NCBI GenBank assembly: GCA_937957895.1 | Contig: CALFEZ010000147.1 | Coordinates: 1 to 13,426, forward strand | Direction: 5' to 3' | DNA: 13,426 nt | Source: an uncultured Erysipelotrichaceae bacterium | GTDB lineage: Bacteria > Bacillota_I > Bacilli_A > Erysipelotrichales > Erysipelotrichaceae | In this document: one piece after another, positions 5,866-13,322 of the stretch | How positions within the stretch are numbered: position 1 is the stretch's first letter | How the letters are laid out: each line of letters opens with the position of its first letter | Program-made: the position numbers and the translations under genes | Notes under the pieces: model-generated | What the model was told of the DNA's origin: nothing | What the model saw: only the letters and a program-made list of their open reading frames with translations | Databases searched by the model: none

Positions 5866-6890
5866 TGAAAATAAACGAGTTTGATTACTATCTACCTAAA
5901 GAACTAATTGCCCAGCATCCATCAAAAGTTCGAAGTGAATCAAGGATGATGGCGATCAACGTGAAAGAACAGTCTGTTGAGCACAGAATGTTTTCGGATA
6001 TCAAGGATTATCTTAAAAAAGGGGATGTTCTTGTATTAAATGATACCAAAGTCATGCCAGCAAGACTTTTTGGTACTAAAAAAGAAACAGGAGCAAAAAT
6101 CGAAATCCTTATCCTTAAGATCGATGGGGATAGTTGCGAATGTTTGGTCAGAAATGCACGGGCTGTCAAGATGGACACAGTGATAACTTTCGATGACTCT
6201 CTATTGACCGGAAGATGTATAGGAATCAAAAAGGACGGTGTTAGGATACTTAAAATGGAATCCAAGCTACCACTTATGGATGTGCTTCATCAAATTGGAG
6301 AAATCCCATTACCCCCTTATATAAAAGAAGCAAATCAAGATACTTCACGATATCAAACCGTATATGCCAAAAACGAAGGGAGCAGTGCCGCGCCAACTGC
6401 TGGACTGCACTTTACAGATACTCTTTTAGAAGAATGCAAGCAAAAAGGAGTAAAGTTGGCATTTGTCACTCTTCATATTGGTCTTGCGACATTTAAACCA
6501 GTGGAAGTTGATAATATCGAAGATCATAAGATGCATACAGAGTTTTATCAGATAGATGAGGAAAATGCCACCATCATCACAAATGCCAAAAATGAAGGGG
6601 GCAGAGTGATAAGTGTTGGAACAACTTCTGCACGAGTATTGGAAACAGTTGCATCAAAACATGGAACGATTATCGACACCCAAGGATACAGCGATATCTT
6701 TATATACCCAGGGTATGATTTCAAGATTGTCGAAGCATTGATTACAAATTTCCATTTACCCAAGTCGACATTATTAATGATGATCAGTGCCTTTGCAGGA
6801 ACGGATTTTACTAAGAGCTTCTATCAAATTGCAGTGGAAAAAAACTACCGATTCTTCTCTTTTGGTGATAGTATGTTCTTATACAGGTGA
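5865..6890 (+). CDS. queA: S-adenosylmethionine:tRNA ribosyltransferase-isomerase QueA
   Basis: Transfers and rearranges the ribosyl part of S-adenosylmethionine onto preQ1 in tRNA, giving epoxyqueuosine. The 341 residues match the family length. Conserved segments are LNDTKVMPARL (58-68), PTAGLHFT (177-184), TLHIGLATFKPVE (202-214), HKMHTEFY (221-228), VGTTSARVLET (251-261) and ITNFHLPKSTLLM (293-305). The start shares one base with the tgt stop. The TGA stop lies four bases before queH, and an AGGTGA at 6885-6890 overlapping the stop can serve as the queH ribosome binding site. Together with tgt and queH it covers the last three steps of the pathway. Confidence 0.97.
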   Translation: MKINEFDYYLPKELIAQHPSKVRSESRMMAINVKEQSVEHRMFSDIKDYLKKGDVLVLNDTKVMPARLFGTKKETGAKIEILILKIDGDSCECLVRNARAVKMDTVITFDDSLLTGRCIGIKKDGVRILKMESKLPLMDVLHQIGEIPLPPYIKEANQDTSRYQTVYAKNEGSSAAPTAGLHFTDTLLEECKQKGVKLAFVTLHIGLATFKPVEVDNIEDHKMHTEFYQIDEENATIITNAKNEGGRVISVGTTSARVLETVASKHGTIIDTQGYSDIFIYPGYDFKIVEALITNFHLPKSTLLMMISAFAGTDFTKSFYQIAVEKNYRFFSFGDSMFLYR

Positions 6891-6894
6891 CATC

Positions 6895-7566
6895 ATGAAC
6901 GGTACGGAATACTACGAGATGCAGCTAACGGAAATTGAGAAAGTAAGAAAACTTGGACAAAAACCAAGATTGCTTTTGCATTCATGTTGTGGTCCGTGCA
7001 ATACATATCCAATGGAGTATTTGTCAGAATTTTTTGATTTGACGCTCTACTTCAACAACCACAATATTTACCCAAAGAGTGAATATATACGAAGATTTGA
7101 GGAACTGATCAAATATGTTGAATGGTTCAAGATGGAAAACGATGTTTCGATCGATGTAATCCAACCGGCATATGAAAATGATCACTACACGACTCTTCTA
7201 AAACACAAGGCTTCCGAATCTGAAGGAGGGGAGAGATGCAGGATGTGTTTTGCTTTAAGAATGAAAGAAGCTATGCAATATGCATCCGATCATGGATATG
7301 ACTATATGACAACAGTGATGACGATAAGTCGACATAAAAATTCAGTAGTGCTAAATGAGATTGGGCATAGATTGACAAAATCCTATCCAAATGTCCAATA
7401 CCTTTATTCGAACTTTAAAAAGAACGATGGATACAACAAGTCAATTCAAATAAGTCGTAAACATGGCATGTATCGACAAACGTATTGCGGGTGTCAGTTT
7501 TCTTTGACCAAGAGCGACTTAATAAGGAAGTTTAAGGAGGGGAAAAATGAAACATCAAGTAAGTAG
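6895..7566 (+). CDS. queH: Epoxyqueuosine reductase QueH
   Basis: Reduces epoxyqueuosine in tRNA to queuosine, the final step. QueH is the non-orthologous alternative to the cobalamin enzyme QueG. The 223-residue protein belongs to the former DUF208 family and keeps the cysteines expected for its metal/iron-sulphur centre and redox chemistry: Cys31, Cys32 and Cys35 in HSCCGPC, Cys115 and Cys118 in CRMC, and Cys198 and Cys200 in YCGC. An open frame extends upstream to 6787, but that part only overlaps queA in another frame. The ATG at 6895 gives the normal family N-terminus. The last 20 bases overlap the aminotransferase gene. No queG-like gene is in the window. Confidence 0.95.
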   Translation: MNGTEYYEMQLTEIEKVRKLGQKPRLLLHSCCGPCNTYPMEYLSEFFDLTLYFNNHNIYPKSEYIRRFEELIKYVEWFKMENDVSIDVIQPAYENDHYTTLLKHKASESEGGERCRMCFALRMKEAMQYASDHGYDYMTTVMTISRHKNSVVLNEIGHRLTKSYPNVQYLYSNFKKNDGYNKSIQISRKHGMYRQTYCGCQFSLTKSDLIRKFKEGKNETSSK

Positions 7567-8683
7567 AAATCTTAAAGAGTTAGGACTGAGTGGTATCAGA
7601 GTACTTGGACAGGAAGCCGCGCAATATGATGATGTTATAACATTGACTATTGGAGAGCCGATGTTCAATACACCAGATGAAGTTAAAGAGGCTGCAATAA
7701 AAGCAATCCAAGAAAACTTCACAAAATATCCACCATACCAAGGAATGCCAGAGCTGCGACAAGCTGTCGTTGATTTTGAAAATGAAACTCAAGGAATAGA
7801 GTATGATCCATCCGAAGTACTAATCACACAAGGAGCAAGTGGTGCTCTGTATGTAGGATTGGGAGCCATCTTAAATCCAGAAGAAGAAGTCATCGTGTTT
7901 GATCCTTCATATGTTGCATATTATCCCATTATCAAAACTTTTCTTGGTACTCCGGTCATCGTGGATACAACTAACGACGATTTTCAGCTTTCATATGACA
8001 AAATCAAAGCAGTCATCACTGATAAAACCAAAGCGATCAACATAAACTCACCAAACAACCCCACAGGAGTGATCTACAATAAAAAATCGCTGGAGGCTCT
8101 AAAAAGAATCATGGATGAGCATGATGTGTATGTCATAACAGATGATGTATACAACCAACTAATATACGATGATGCAGAATTTCTAGTTCAGGATAAAGCA
8201 TACAAAAAGAAAGTACTATACTGCCAAAGCATGTCTAAACCATTTGCGATGACTGGGTGGAGGATTGGGTATTTGATGGCAGATCAAGCAATCATTGAAC
8301 AAGCTCTCAAACTTCAACAGTATATGGCAGCAGGAATCCCGCCCTTTATTCAAATAGCAACGATTGAAGCATTCAAGACAGACGTCAAGCCTGTCGTTAA
8401 GGAGTACAAGGAGAATCTAAAAGCAGCAATGGAAATACTTGATGCCCATGATATTTCATATGTTGAACCGAAAGGCGCATTCTATTTGTTCATCGACATA
8501 TCTAAGTCTGGTATGACATCTTGGGATTTTGCTCGAAAACTACTTAAAGATGAAAAAGTCGCAGTCGTACCTGGGTTGGTGTTTTCGGATGACTCAGATT
8601 CATTTGTAAGAATCTCTTTTTGTATGGATCGTCATCTAGTGATTGAAGGACTAACTCGCTTTGCTCGCTTCTTAAATAGATAA
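7547..8683 (+). CDS. Class I/II pyridoxal-phosphate aminotransferase
   Basis: Fold-type I PLP aminotransferase of 378 residues. Visible are the N-terminal IGEPMFNTP (35-43) substrate region, GASGALY (97-102) for the phosphate cup, NNPTG (170-174), TDDVYNQL (198-205) whose Asp199 and Tyr202 contact PLP, Lys231 of SMSKPFAMTGWRIGY for the Schiff base, and Arg355 in VRISF for the substrate carboxylate. The family resembles aspartate/aromatic/N-acetyl-diaminopimelate aminotransferases; the amino acid cannot be assigned. The start lies inside queH with a strong AAGGAGG (7534-7540) six bases upstream, so the gene belongs to the queuosine operon by layout. A functional link with queuosine is not known to me. 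yggS, a PLP-homeostasis gene, lies nearby on the other strand. Confidence 0.9.
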   Translation: MKHQVSRNLKELGLSGIRVLGQEAAQYDDVITLTIGEPMFNTPDEVKEAAIKAIQENFTKYPPYQGMPELRQAVVDFENETQGIEYDPSEVLITQGASGALYVGLGAILNPEEEVIVFDPSYVAYYPIIKTFLGTPVIVDTTNDDFQLSYDKIKAVITDKTKAININSPNNPTGVIYNKKSLEALKRIMDEHDVYVITDDVYNQLIYDDAEFLVQDKAYKKKVLYCQSMSKPFAMTGWRIGYLMADQAIIEQALKLQQYMAAGIPPFIQIATIEAFKTDVKPVVKEYKENLKAAMEILDAHDISYVEPKGAFYLFIDISKSGMTSWDFARKLLKDEKVAVVPGLVFSDDSDSFVRISFCMDRHLVIEGLTRFARFLNR

Positions 8684-8697
8684 AGGAGGTCGTTTTG
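8683..8697 (+). promoter_or_regulatory. Ribosome binding site that sets a TTG start
   Basis: A consensus AAGGAGG (8683-8689) begins at the last base of the aminotransferase stop codon and lies five bases before TTG 8695-8697. No ATG follows at a usable distance in that frame, so this site decides the start of the downstream membrane-protein gene. Confidence 0.75.
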
Positions 8698-9198
8698 AAT
8701 ACAAAAGAAATAAGAAAATCATATTTTGCGCTTATTGTCATCCACTCTGCAATAACATTGGGATTTGCTCTTGTCTTTGGAACAAATCATCCATTCTCCT
8801 CGCAGTACTTGACAAACGACCTATATCCACTGATTATTTCAAGCATGACATTTGCTACCGTGCTATATATCATTGGTGGGTACCTGTTTGTCGTTGCCAA
8901 AGACAATAAATCATATTTGATCAAGCATGCAACAGTTGCTGCTCTTCTCTTTGCTCTTGTTCTTAGTGTTCTTTGGTTCACAGCAAGAACCCTAAGCATG
9001 AGTGGAGCACATAGGAATATTTGGTTATTATATGTGATATCGAACTATCCGACCGCTATCATATACAACTCAATCATCAACTTATCTGACATACATGCAT
9101 TGGAGTTAGTGCTCACGGTGATCCCTCCCGCATTGGGATTTCTGGTCGGGATTATTTTGAGACTGATTAATGAACCACAATGGAGGAAAAAAACGTAA
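8695..9198 (+). CDS. Unrecognised small membrane protein (about 5 TM segments)
   Basis: I do not recognise this 167-residue protein. It starts with TTG behind a consensus ribosome binding site. After a short charged N-terminus it shows hydrophobic stretches at roughly residues 10-28, 43-66, 76-97, 108-126 and 134-157, then ends in a basic tail (RKKT), so it is an integral membrane protein with about five helices. No transporter or enzyme motif is evident. I considered QueT-type substrate-binding subunits of ECF transporters because of size and context, but the RVSEAL-like signature is missing. It follows the aminotransferase by 11 bases, and its TAA overlaps the ATG of the next gene (TAATG), so it is translated as part of the queuosine operon. 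Confidence 0.75.
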   Translation: MNTKEIRKSYFALIVIHSAITLGFALVFGTNHPFSSQYLTNDLYPLIISSMTFATVLYIIGGYLFVVAKDNKSYLIKHATVAALLFALVLSVLWFTARTLSMSGAHRNIWLLYVISNYPTAIIYNSIINLSDIHALELVLTVIPPALGFLVGIILRLINEPQWRKKT

Positions 9199-9545
9199 TG
9201 GATCGTGCTGCGAAACTATTGAACCCGCTTTTGGCATTGATTGCTCTAACTTTGGCACTTATGATCAACAATGCTGTCATGCCTGAAAGTTTTAAAGATA
9301 TTGTATCAAGCATGCTGATCATAGTTGGATTGTTTGTATTTGGTATCCTGCTTTCTTATCGAAAGAAAAGAAGCCGATCATGGATCAAAAAAGTGATCAT
9401 ATCGATTATCATGTTCATTATCATTATTACTCAGCTAAACATTGCTCAGTTCAATGCTTTTCTTTCAGTGTTTGATATCATCACAAGAAATAATGCGGTG
9501 TTATATAGTCTCATCGTTTACTTCGGATGGGCTTTCTTTGAGTGA
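9198..9545 (+). CDS. Unrecognised small membrane protein (about 4 TM segments)
   Basis: A 115-residue hydrophobic protein without recognised family. Hydrophobic stretches lie at about residues 9-26, 34-53, 63-84 and 95-113. A strongly basic cytoplasmic-type loop (YRKKRSRSWIKK) separates the second and third helices, which suggests an N-in, C-in arrangement. I chose the ATG at 9198, which overlaps the previous stop and has GGAGG at 9182-9186. The upstream in-frame ATG at 9180 lies inside that site and the previous gene. The pair of adjoining membrane genes with coupled translation suggests that the two products act together. Its TGA stop (9543-9545) directly abuts the yggS stop on the other strand, with no visible terminator in between. 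Confidence 0.7.
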   Translation: MDRAAKLLNPLLALIALTLALMINNAVMPESFKDIVSSMLIIVGLFVFGILLSYRKKRSRSWIKKVIISIIMFIIIITQLNIAQFNAFLSVFDIITRNNAVLYSLIVYFGWAFFE

Positions 9546-10169
9546 TCAAAAAAGAATGCTTCCAAGGCGCAACATGGTAGAACCATGTTTAAGTGCAGTT
9601 TCATAATCTCCACTCATCCCCATCGACAAAGTGTCAACCGTGGGATGATTCTTTTTATAATGATCAAAGAGTTGCTTACCCATACTGAAAGCTTGGATCG
9701 TTTCTGACTCTATCTGATTTGTAGGACCCATTACCATAAAACCTCTAAAACGGATTTGATCGCTGGCCAAACATGCTTGCACCAAAGAATCAACATCATC
9801 GATATTGCAACCGAACTTACCTTTTTCATTTAGAGTATTGACTTGGATCAAAATATCAATGACCTTGTTTTGCTTTTTTGCTTGCTTATGGATCTCATCC
9901 AATAATCTCATTGAATCAACAGAATGGATCATACTACATATCGATACTACTTTAGCGACTTTGTTTGTTTGTAGATGACCAACAAAATGCCATTCCCATG
10001 GTTGATTAGGTTCGTATTTTGATAAAAGTTCCTGAACTTTGTTCTCACCAAAAATCGCAACTCCATCCTTGAACAAACATTCAATTTGCTCTAAGGAGCG
10101 GTTTTTGGTAACGGCAACCAATGTGGCTTTGCATTGGATTTGCTTGATAAACTCAGAACGTGACATCAT
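9546..10169 (-). CDS. yggS: YggS/YlmE/PROSC family PLP-homeostasis protein
   Basis: PLP-binding alanine-racemase-like TIM-barrel protein involved in pyridoxal 5'-phosphate homeostasis. Motifs are LVAVTK with the PLP lysine Lys22, FGENKVQELL (about 40-49), WHFVGHLQTNK (about 60-70), IHSVDS, and the phosphate-binding LSMGMSGDYETAL with LRLGSILF at the end. At 207 residues it is a little short; the protein stops right after the SILF strand, where relatives continue roughly a dozen residues (for example IFGxRxY). An extended -10 box sits so close that the predicted transcript starts at the ATG itself, and no ribosome binding site exists, suggesting leaderless translation. The start codon is doubled (ATGATG), so Met1 or Met2 may be used. 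Confidence 0.93.
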   Translation of the reverse strand: MMSRSEFIKQIQCKATLVAVTKNRSLEQIECLFKDGVAIFGENKVQELLSKYEPNQPWEWHFVGHLQTNKVAKVVSICSMIHSVDSMRLLDEIHKQAKKQNKVIDILIQVNTLNEKGKFGCNIDDVDSLVQACLASDQIRFRGFMVMGPTNQIESETIQAFSMGKQLFDHYKKNHPTVDTLSMGMSGDYETALKHGSTMLRLGSILF

Positions 10170-10175
10170 GCATCA

Positions 10176-10184
10176 ATTATAACA
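10176..10184 (-). promoter_or_regulatory. Extended -10 promoter of yggS
   Basis: On the minus strand TGT precedes a perfect TATAAT (10181 down to 10176). Counting seven bases from the last T places the transcript start at 10169, the A of the yggS ATG. No -35 match is found, as is common for extended -10 promoters. Confidence 0.65.
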
Positions 10185-10190
10185 AATTAT

Positions 10191-10219
10191 TTGGTAACGA
10201 AAGCGGAATCATTTATAAT
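10191..10219 (+). promoter_or_regulatory. Sigma-A-type promoter of the alpha-glucosidase operon
   Basis: TTGGTA (10191-10196) and a perfect TATAAT (10214-10219) are separated by 17 bases. The predicted start near 10226 leaves a 15-base leader containing AGAGGA (10227-10232) ahead of the ATG at 10241. It lies back-to-back with the yggS promoter in a 71-base divergent gap. Confidence 0.75.
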
Positions 10220-10240
10220 AATCAGAAGAGGACTTACACT

Positions 10241-11935
10241 ATGAAGGAAAAACTAGCATCGATCATATACCAAGTTTGGCCAAGATCTTTTTTTGATAGT
10301 AACAGTGATGGTATTGGTGATATTGAAGGTATCATCATGAAACTTCCCCATCTGAAATCATTGAACATCCGGTATTTGTGGATATCACCACTATATTCAA
10401 GCCCCAATATGGATTATGGATACGATGTCTCGGACTACTATCAGATCAATCCAGAATATGGAAATCTTGACGATATGAAAAGACTAATTTCTTGTGCTGA
10501 TAAGCTTGGGATCGGTATCATTATGGATCTTGTTGCCAATCATACCTCAACGCAACACCCCTGGTTTCTTGAAGCAATCAATGATAAAGAATCGCCAAAG
10601 CGTGATTACTATTTTTTTAGAAAATCGACAAATGGGAAAGAACCAAACAATTGGATCTCAATTTTTGGAGGTAGTGCATGGTCAAGTGTGAGTCAAGATG
10701 AATACGTATTGACTCTGTTTACACCCCATCAAGCAGACCTAAACTGGGATAATCAGGAAGTTAGAAATGAGATCGCCAACATTATGCAGTTTTGGTTGGA
10801 GTTAGGTATCAGCGGATTTCGTTTGGATGTCATCAACACGATATCCAAAAAAGAAGGGCTTCCAGATAAAAACCCACACAAAAAGGGATATCAGTTTGCC
10901 GATGATTTGATCATCAACAGACCATTGGCAATCAGATATGCCAGTGAACTGATGAATGAAGTACGCAAAAGAGTGGGCAAAGATTTTATCACGATCGGTG
11001 AAGGGATGTTGATCGATCGAGAAGCAGCCAGGTTATATAGCAACATTACTAATCCCATCATCGATATGATGATCCATTTTGATTTGCATATGCTTGGTTG
11101 TGGTCCTTTGGGTAAATTTGATTTCAGAAAAGGTTATCGCTGGTCGATTATGGACTTGAAAAAAGTAGTTTCAAAATGGCAAAATGATATGCAGAAAAAC
11201 AACTATTGGATGGCCAATTACTTGTCAAACCATGATCAACCAAGGCAAGTGTCACGTTTTGGAAATGACAAGAAGTACATCAATGAAAGTGCAAAAGCTT
11301 TGGCTATTCTCAATTTTACACTGATGGGGACTCCCATCATGTATCAAGGAGAAGAGATCGGCATGACAAACATCGTTTTGGATCAATCCGACTGGCGAGA
11401 CTATGAAGCGAAAAATGCATATGTCGTTTTGCAGGAAATGATGCATCTTCCGGCATTTTTAGCCAAGAAAATCGTCATGAAAATGACACGTGATCACGCT
11501 CGCACTCCCATGCAATGGAATGACCAACCATACGGAGGATTCAGCAATGCGAAGCCTTGGATCAAAGTGAATGAAAATCATAAACTTATCAATGTGGCTA
11601 GCCAAAAAAATGATCAAAACAGTGTGCTTGGTTTTTACAAGAAATTGACACGATTTGTTTCTGAGTCCAAAATCAACACCTTTTCTACATGGGAAGAATG
11701 GCATCTGAAGCACAAGCAGGTGATCGCATATCAAAGAGTTAATGAAACAGAAACTTACCTTGTGATTATCAACCTTTCACACAGAGTAGCCATGATCAAA
11801 AACCCGGATGATCTTCAGAGATATGCTTTGGTTTTACATAATTATGCAACTCCGCCAATGTTAACTAAAAAAATGGTTTTACGACCATATGAAGGGATCA
11901 TCATCCAAAAAAAGGGAGACAACGATGAAAGCTGA
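10241..11935 (+). CDS. GH13 alpha-glucosidase, oligo-1,6-glucosidase-like
   Basis: Cytoplasmic retaining alpha-glucosidase (no signal peptide) of 564 residues, usual for the oligo-1,6-glucosidase/trehalose-6-phosphate hydrolase branch. Visible are the N-terminal IIYQVWPRSF and the calcium-type loop DSNSDGIGD (19-27). Region I is DLVANH (96-101), QADLNW is at 164-169, and region II is GFRLDVIN with nucleophile Asp196. Region III has acid/base Glu254 in IGEGM, and region IV is NHDQPR with Asp332. Valine directly after the nucleophile is the residue associated with alpha-1,6 rather than alpha-1,4 preference in this branch (family knowledge). Isomalto-oligosaccharides are thus likelier than maltose; trehalose-6-phosphate remains possible. 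I chose the ATG at 10241 (AGAGGA upstream, family N-terminus) over the frame start at 10160, which lies before the promoter. It overlaps the next gene by 11 bases. Confidence 0.92.
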   Translation: MKEKLASIIYQVWPRSFFDSNSDGIGDIEGIIMKLPHLKSLNIRYLWISPLYSSPNMDYGYDVSDYYQINPEYGNLDDMKRLISCADKLGIGIIMDLVANHTSTQHPWFLEAINDKESPKRDYYFFRKSTNGKEPNNWISIFGGSAWSSVSQDEYVLTLFTPHQADLNWDNQEVRNEIANIMQFWLELGISGFRLDVINTISKKEGLPDKNPHKKGYQFADDLIINRPLAIRYASELMNEVRKRVGKDFITIGEGMLIDREAARLYSNITNPIIDMMIHFDLHMLGCGPLGKFDFRKGYRWSIMDLKKVVSKWQNDMQKNNYWMANYLSNHDQPRQVSRFGNDKKYINESAKALAILNFTLMGTPIMYQGEEIGMTNIVLDQSDWRDYEAKNAYVVLQEMMHLPAFLAKKIVMKMTRDHARTPMQWNDQPYGGFSNAKPWIKVNENHKLINVASQKNDQNSVLGFYKKLTRFVSESKINTFSTWEEWHLKHKQVIAYQRVNETETYLVIINLSHRVAMIKNPDDLQRYALVLHNYATPPMLTKKMVLRPYEGIIIQKKGDNDES

Positions 11936-12779
11936 CTTACATATGCATACCAAATACAGCTTTGATGGTGAAAAGGAAGTGGACGAGATCATCCAACTTG
12001 CTAAAGAAGCGGGCATGGACTTGATTTCGATCACGGATCACAATCAAGTAGAAGGCTCTTTACGATGCATGGCAGACAATAGAATAGAGTGTATCAGCGG
12101 CATTGAAATCGATTGCTTCGATGGTGAGACGATCCATCATATATTAGGATACGGATGTGATTTGACAGATCCTCGATTTATCGTTCTTAAAGAGAACTAT
12201 GAAAAAGAACTGGTGAACTTGACCCATAAACGAATCGACATGTTCAATACCATGTTTGGATTGACGCTCTCATTATCGGATATAAAAAAAGAGTATCCCC
12301 AAAAAACGATAACAAACATCGAAATCACAAAATACATGTTCAAAAATATTGAACATGAGGCATTCAAACCATACATCACTGGTGAGCGAAAACACAATCC
12401 CATCGCCAACTTTTACTGGGATCATCTTGCTTTTCGCAAACCAGGATATATCCACATGAATCTTCCTTCGACACAAGATGTTATCGATTTGATACATGAC
12501 ACTCGAGGCATTGCGATCATCGCGCATCCAATGATCATGGGTGTGCCATTGGAGTATTATGATCAAATGACGGAAATAGATGGAATAGAAGCTTGCTGTT
12601 CATATCATTCTCCATCCCAAGTTCAAGAAGTTATTGCATATGCAAAAGCAAAAAAGATGTTGATCACTTGTGGAAGTGATTATCATGGCATCAATAAACC
12701 CAACATCCATATCGGCCAATGCAATGAACCCGAAGATTTCAATGATGAATGGATCAAAGAGTTACTAGACCGTTTATGA
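11925..12779 (+). CDS. PHP-domain metal-dependent phosphoesterase (YciV/TrpH-like)
   Basis: Polymerase-and-histidinol-phosphatase (PHP) family hydrolase, 284 residues. Metal-binding residues are visible in order: His6 and His8 in DLHMHT, Asp38 and His39 in TDHN, Glu61 in GIEI, His72 area, His201 in AHP, and Asp252 and His254 in SDYHG. The TCGSDYHG ending and the insert in the middle match the YciV/RnmA-TrpH group, whose members act on nucleoside 3',5'-bisphosphates or as 5'-3' exoribonucleases on short RNA; the substrate here is not shown. The ATG at 11925 with AAGGGAG (11912-11918) is preferred over the longer frame from 11889. The gene starts inside the alpha-glucosidase gene (11-base overlap), implying coupled translation, though no metabolic link between the two is obvious. 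Confidence 0.9.
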   Translation: MKADLHMHTKYSFDGEKEVDEIIQLAKEAGMDLISITDHNQVEGSLRCMADNRIECISGIEIDCFDGETIHHILGYGCDLTDPRFIVLKENYEKELVNLTHKRIDMFNTMFGLTLSLSDIKKEYPQKTITNIEITKYMFKNIEHEAFKPYITGERKHNPIANFYWDHLAFRKPGYIHMNLPSTQDVIDLIHDTRGIAIIAHPMIMGVPLEYYDQMTEIDGIEACCSYHSPSQVQEVIAYAKAKKMLITCGSDYHGINKPNIHIGQCNEPEDFNDEWIKELLDRL

Positions 12780-12788
12780 GCATGCTAA

Positions 12789-12816
12789 TTGGCAAATCCT
12801 TGATATTTGATATGAT
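12789..12816 (+). promoter_or_regulatory. Strong promoter of the peroxiredoxin gene
   Basis: TTGGCA (12789-12794) and TATGAT (12811-12816), each 5 of 6 to consensus, are 16 bases apart, and TGA before TATGAT adds an extended -10. The predicted start near 12823 falls on the AGGAGG ribosome binding site, so the leader would be very short. The promoter overlaps none of the upstream coding sequence. Confidence 0.65.
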
Positions 12817-12834
12817 TACGGCAGGAGGAATGAT

Positions 12835-13293
12835 ATGTTGACAAAACAAAGCAAAGCCCCTTCGTTTACGTTGATGGATGAAGATGGACAATTAGTTTCT
12901 TTATCGGATTTTGAGGAGCAGACGATCGTTCTGTATTTCTATCCCAAAGATGATACACCAGGATGCACGACACAAGCATGTTCTTATCGCGACAACACCC
13001 AGGAGTTTGAAAAAAGAAATGTAAAAGTCATCGGCATCAGCAAGGATGATGTAAAAAGTCATGTTCGATTCAAGTCAAAATATGATCTGAACTTCCCTTT
13101 GTTGAGTGATCCAGATGCAACCGTATGTCAGCGATATGGCGTATGGCAAGAGAAAAAAAACTACGGCAAAGCATATATGGGAATCGTACGAACGACTTTT
13201 ATCATTCGAAACGGGATTATTGAAGAGGTCTTTGAGAAAACCGATCCAAAGACGGATGTCGAAAAAGTACTGGAAGCATTAGACAAACTGTAA
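12835..13293 (+). CDS. bcp: Thiol peroxidase of the Bcp/PrxQ (AhpC/TSA) family
   Basis: Thioredoxin-dependent peroxiredoxin that reduces hydrogen peroxide and organic hydroperoxides in the cytoplasm. It has 152 residues, the normal Bcp length. The signature FYPKDDTPGCTTQAC holds peroxidatic Cys44 and, five residues later, the Bcp-type resolving Cys49; the conserved Arg lies in GIVRTTF. The start has AGGAGG (12823-12828) six bases upstream. It has its own promoter in the 55-base gap after the PHP gene and a terminator right after its stop, so it is a single-gene unit. With mutY it contributes to oxidative-damage defence, though the two are not linked in one operon. Confidence 0.96.
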   Translation: MLTKQSKAPSFTLMDEDGQLVSLSDFEEQTIVLYFYPKDDTPGCTTQACSYRDNTQEFEKRNVKVIGISKDDVKSHVRFKSKYDLNFPLLSDPDATVCQRYGVWQEKKNYGKAYMGIVRTTFIIRNGIIEEVFEKTDPKTDVEKVLEALDKL

Positions 13294-13297
13294 ACCA

Positions 13298-13322
13298 AAA
13301 ACCGTGAAATCACGGTTTTATT
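13298..13322. terminator. Bidirectional terminator between bcp and the minus-strand gene
   Basis: The stem ACCGTG/CACGGT extended by A/T pairs (13298-13306 with 13311-13319) has a loop of about four bases, followed by T-rich sequence on the plus strand and by five T on the minus strand. It starts five bases after the bcp stop, and its right arm overlaps the stop codon of the converging minus-strand gene. Confidence 0.85.

Noticed and set aside
8695..9198. QueT-type ECF transporter subunit
   Set aside because: Size and helix number fit loosely, but the expected signature motif is absent, so no function is assigned.
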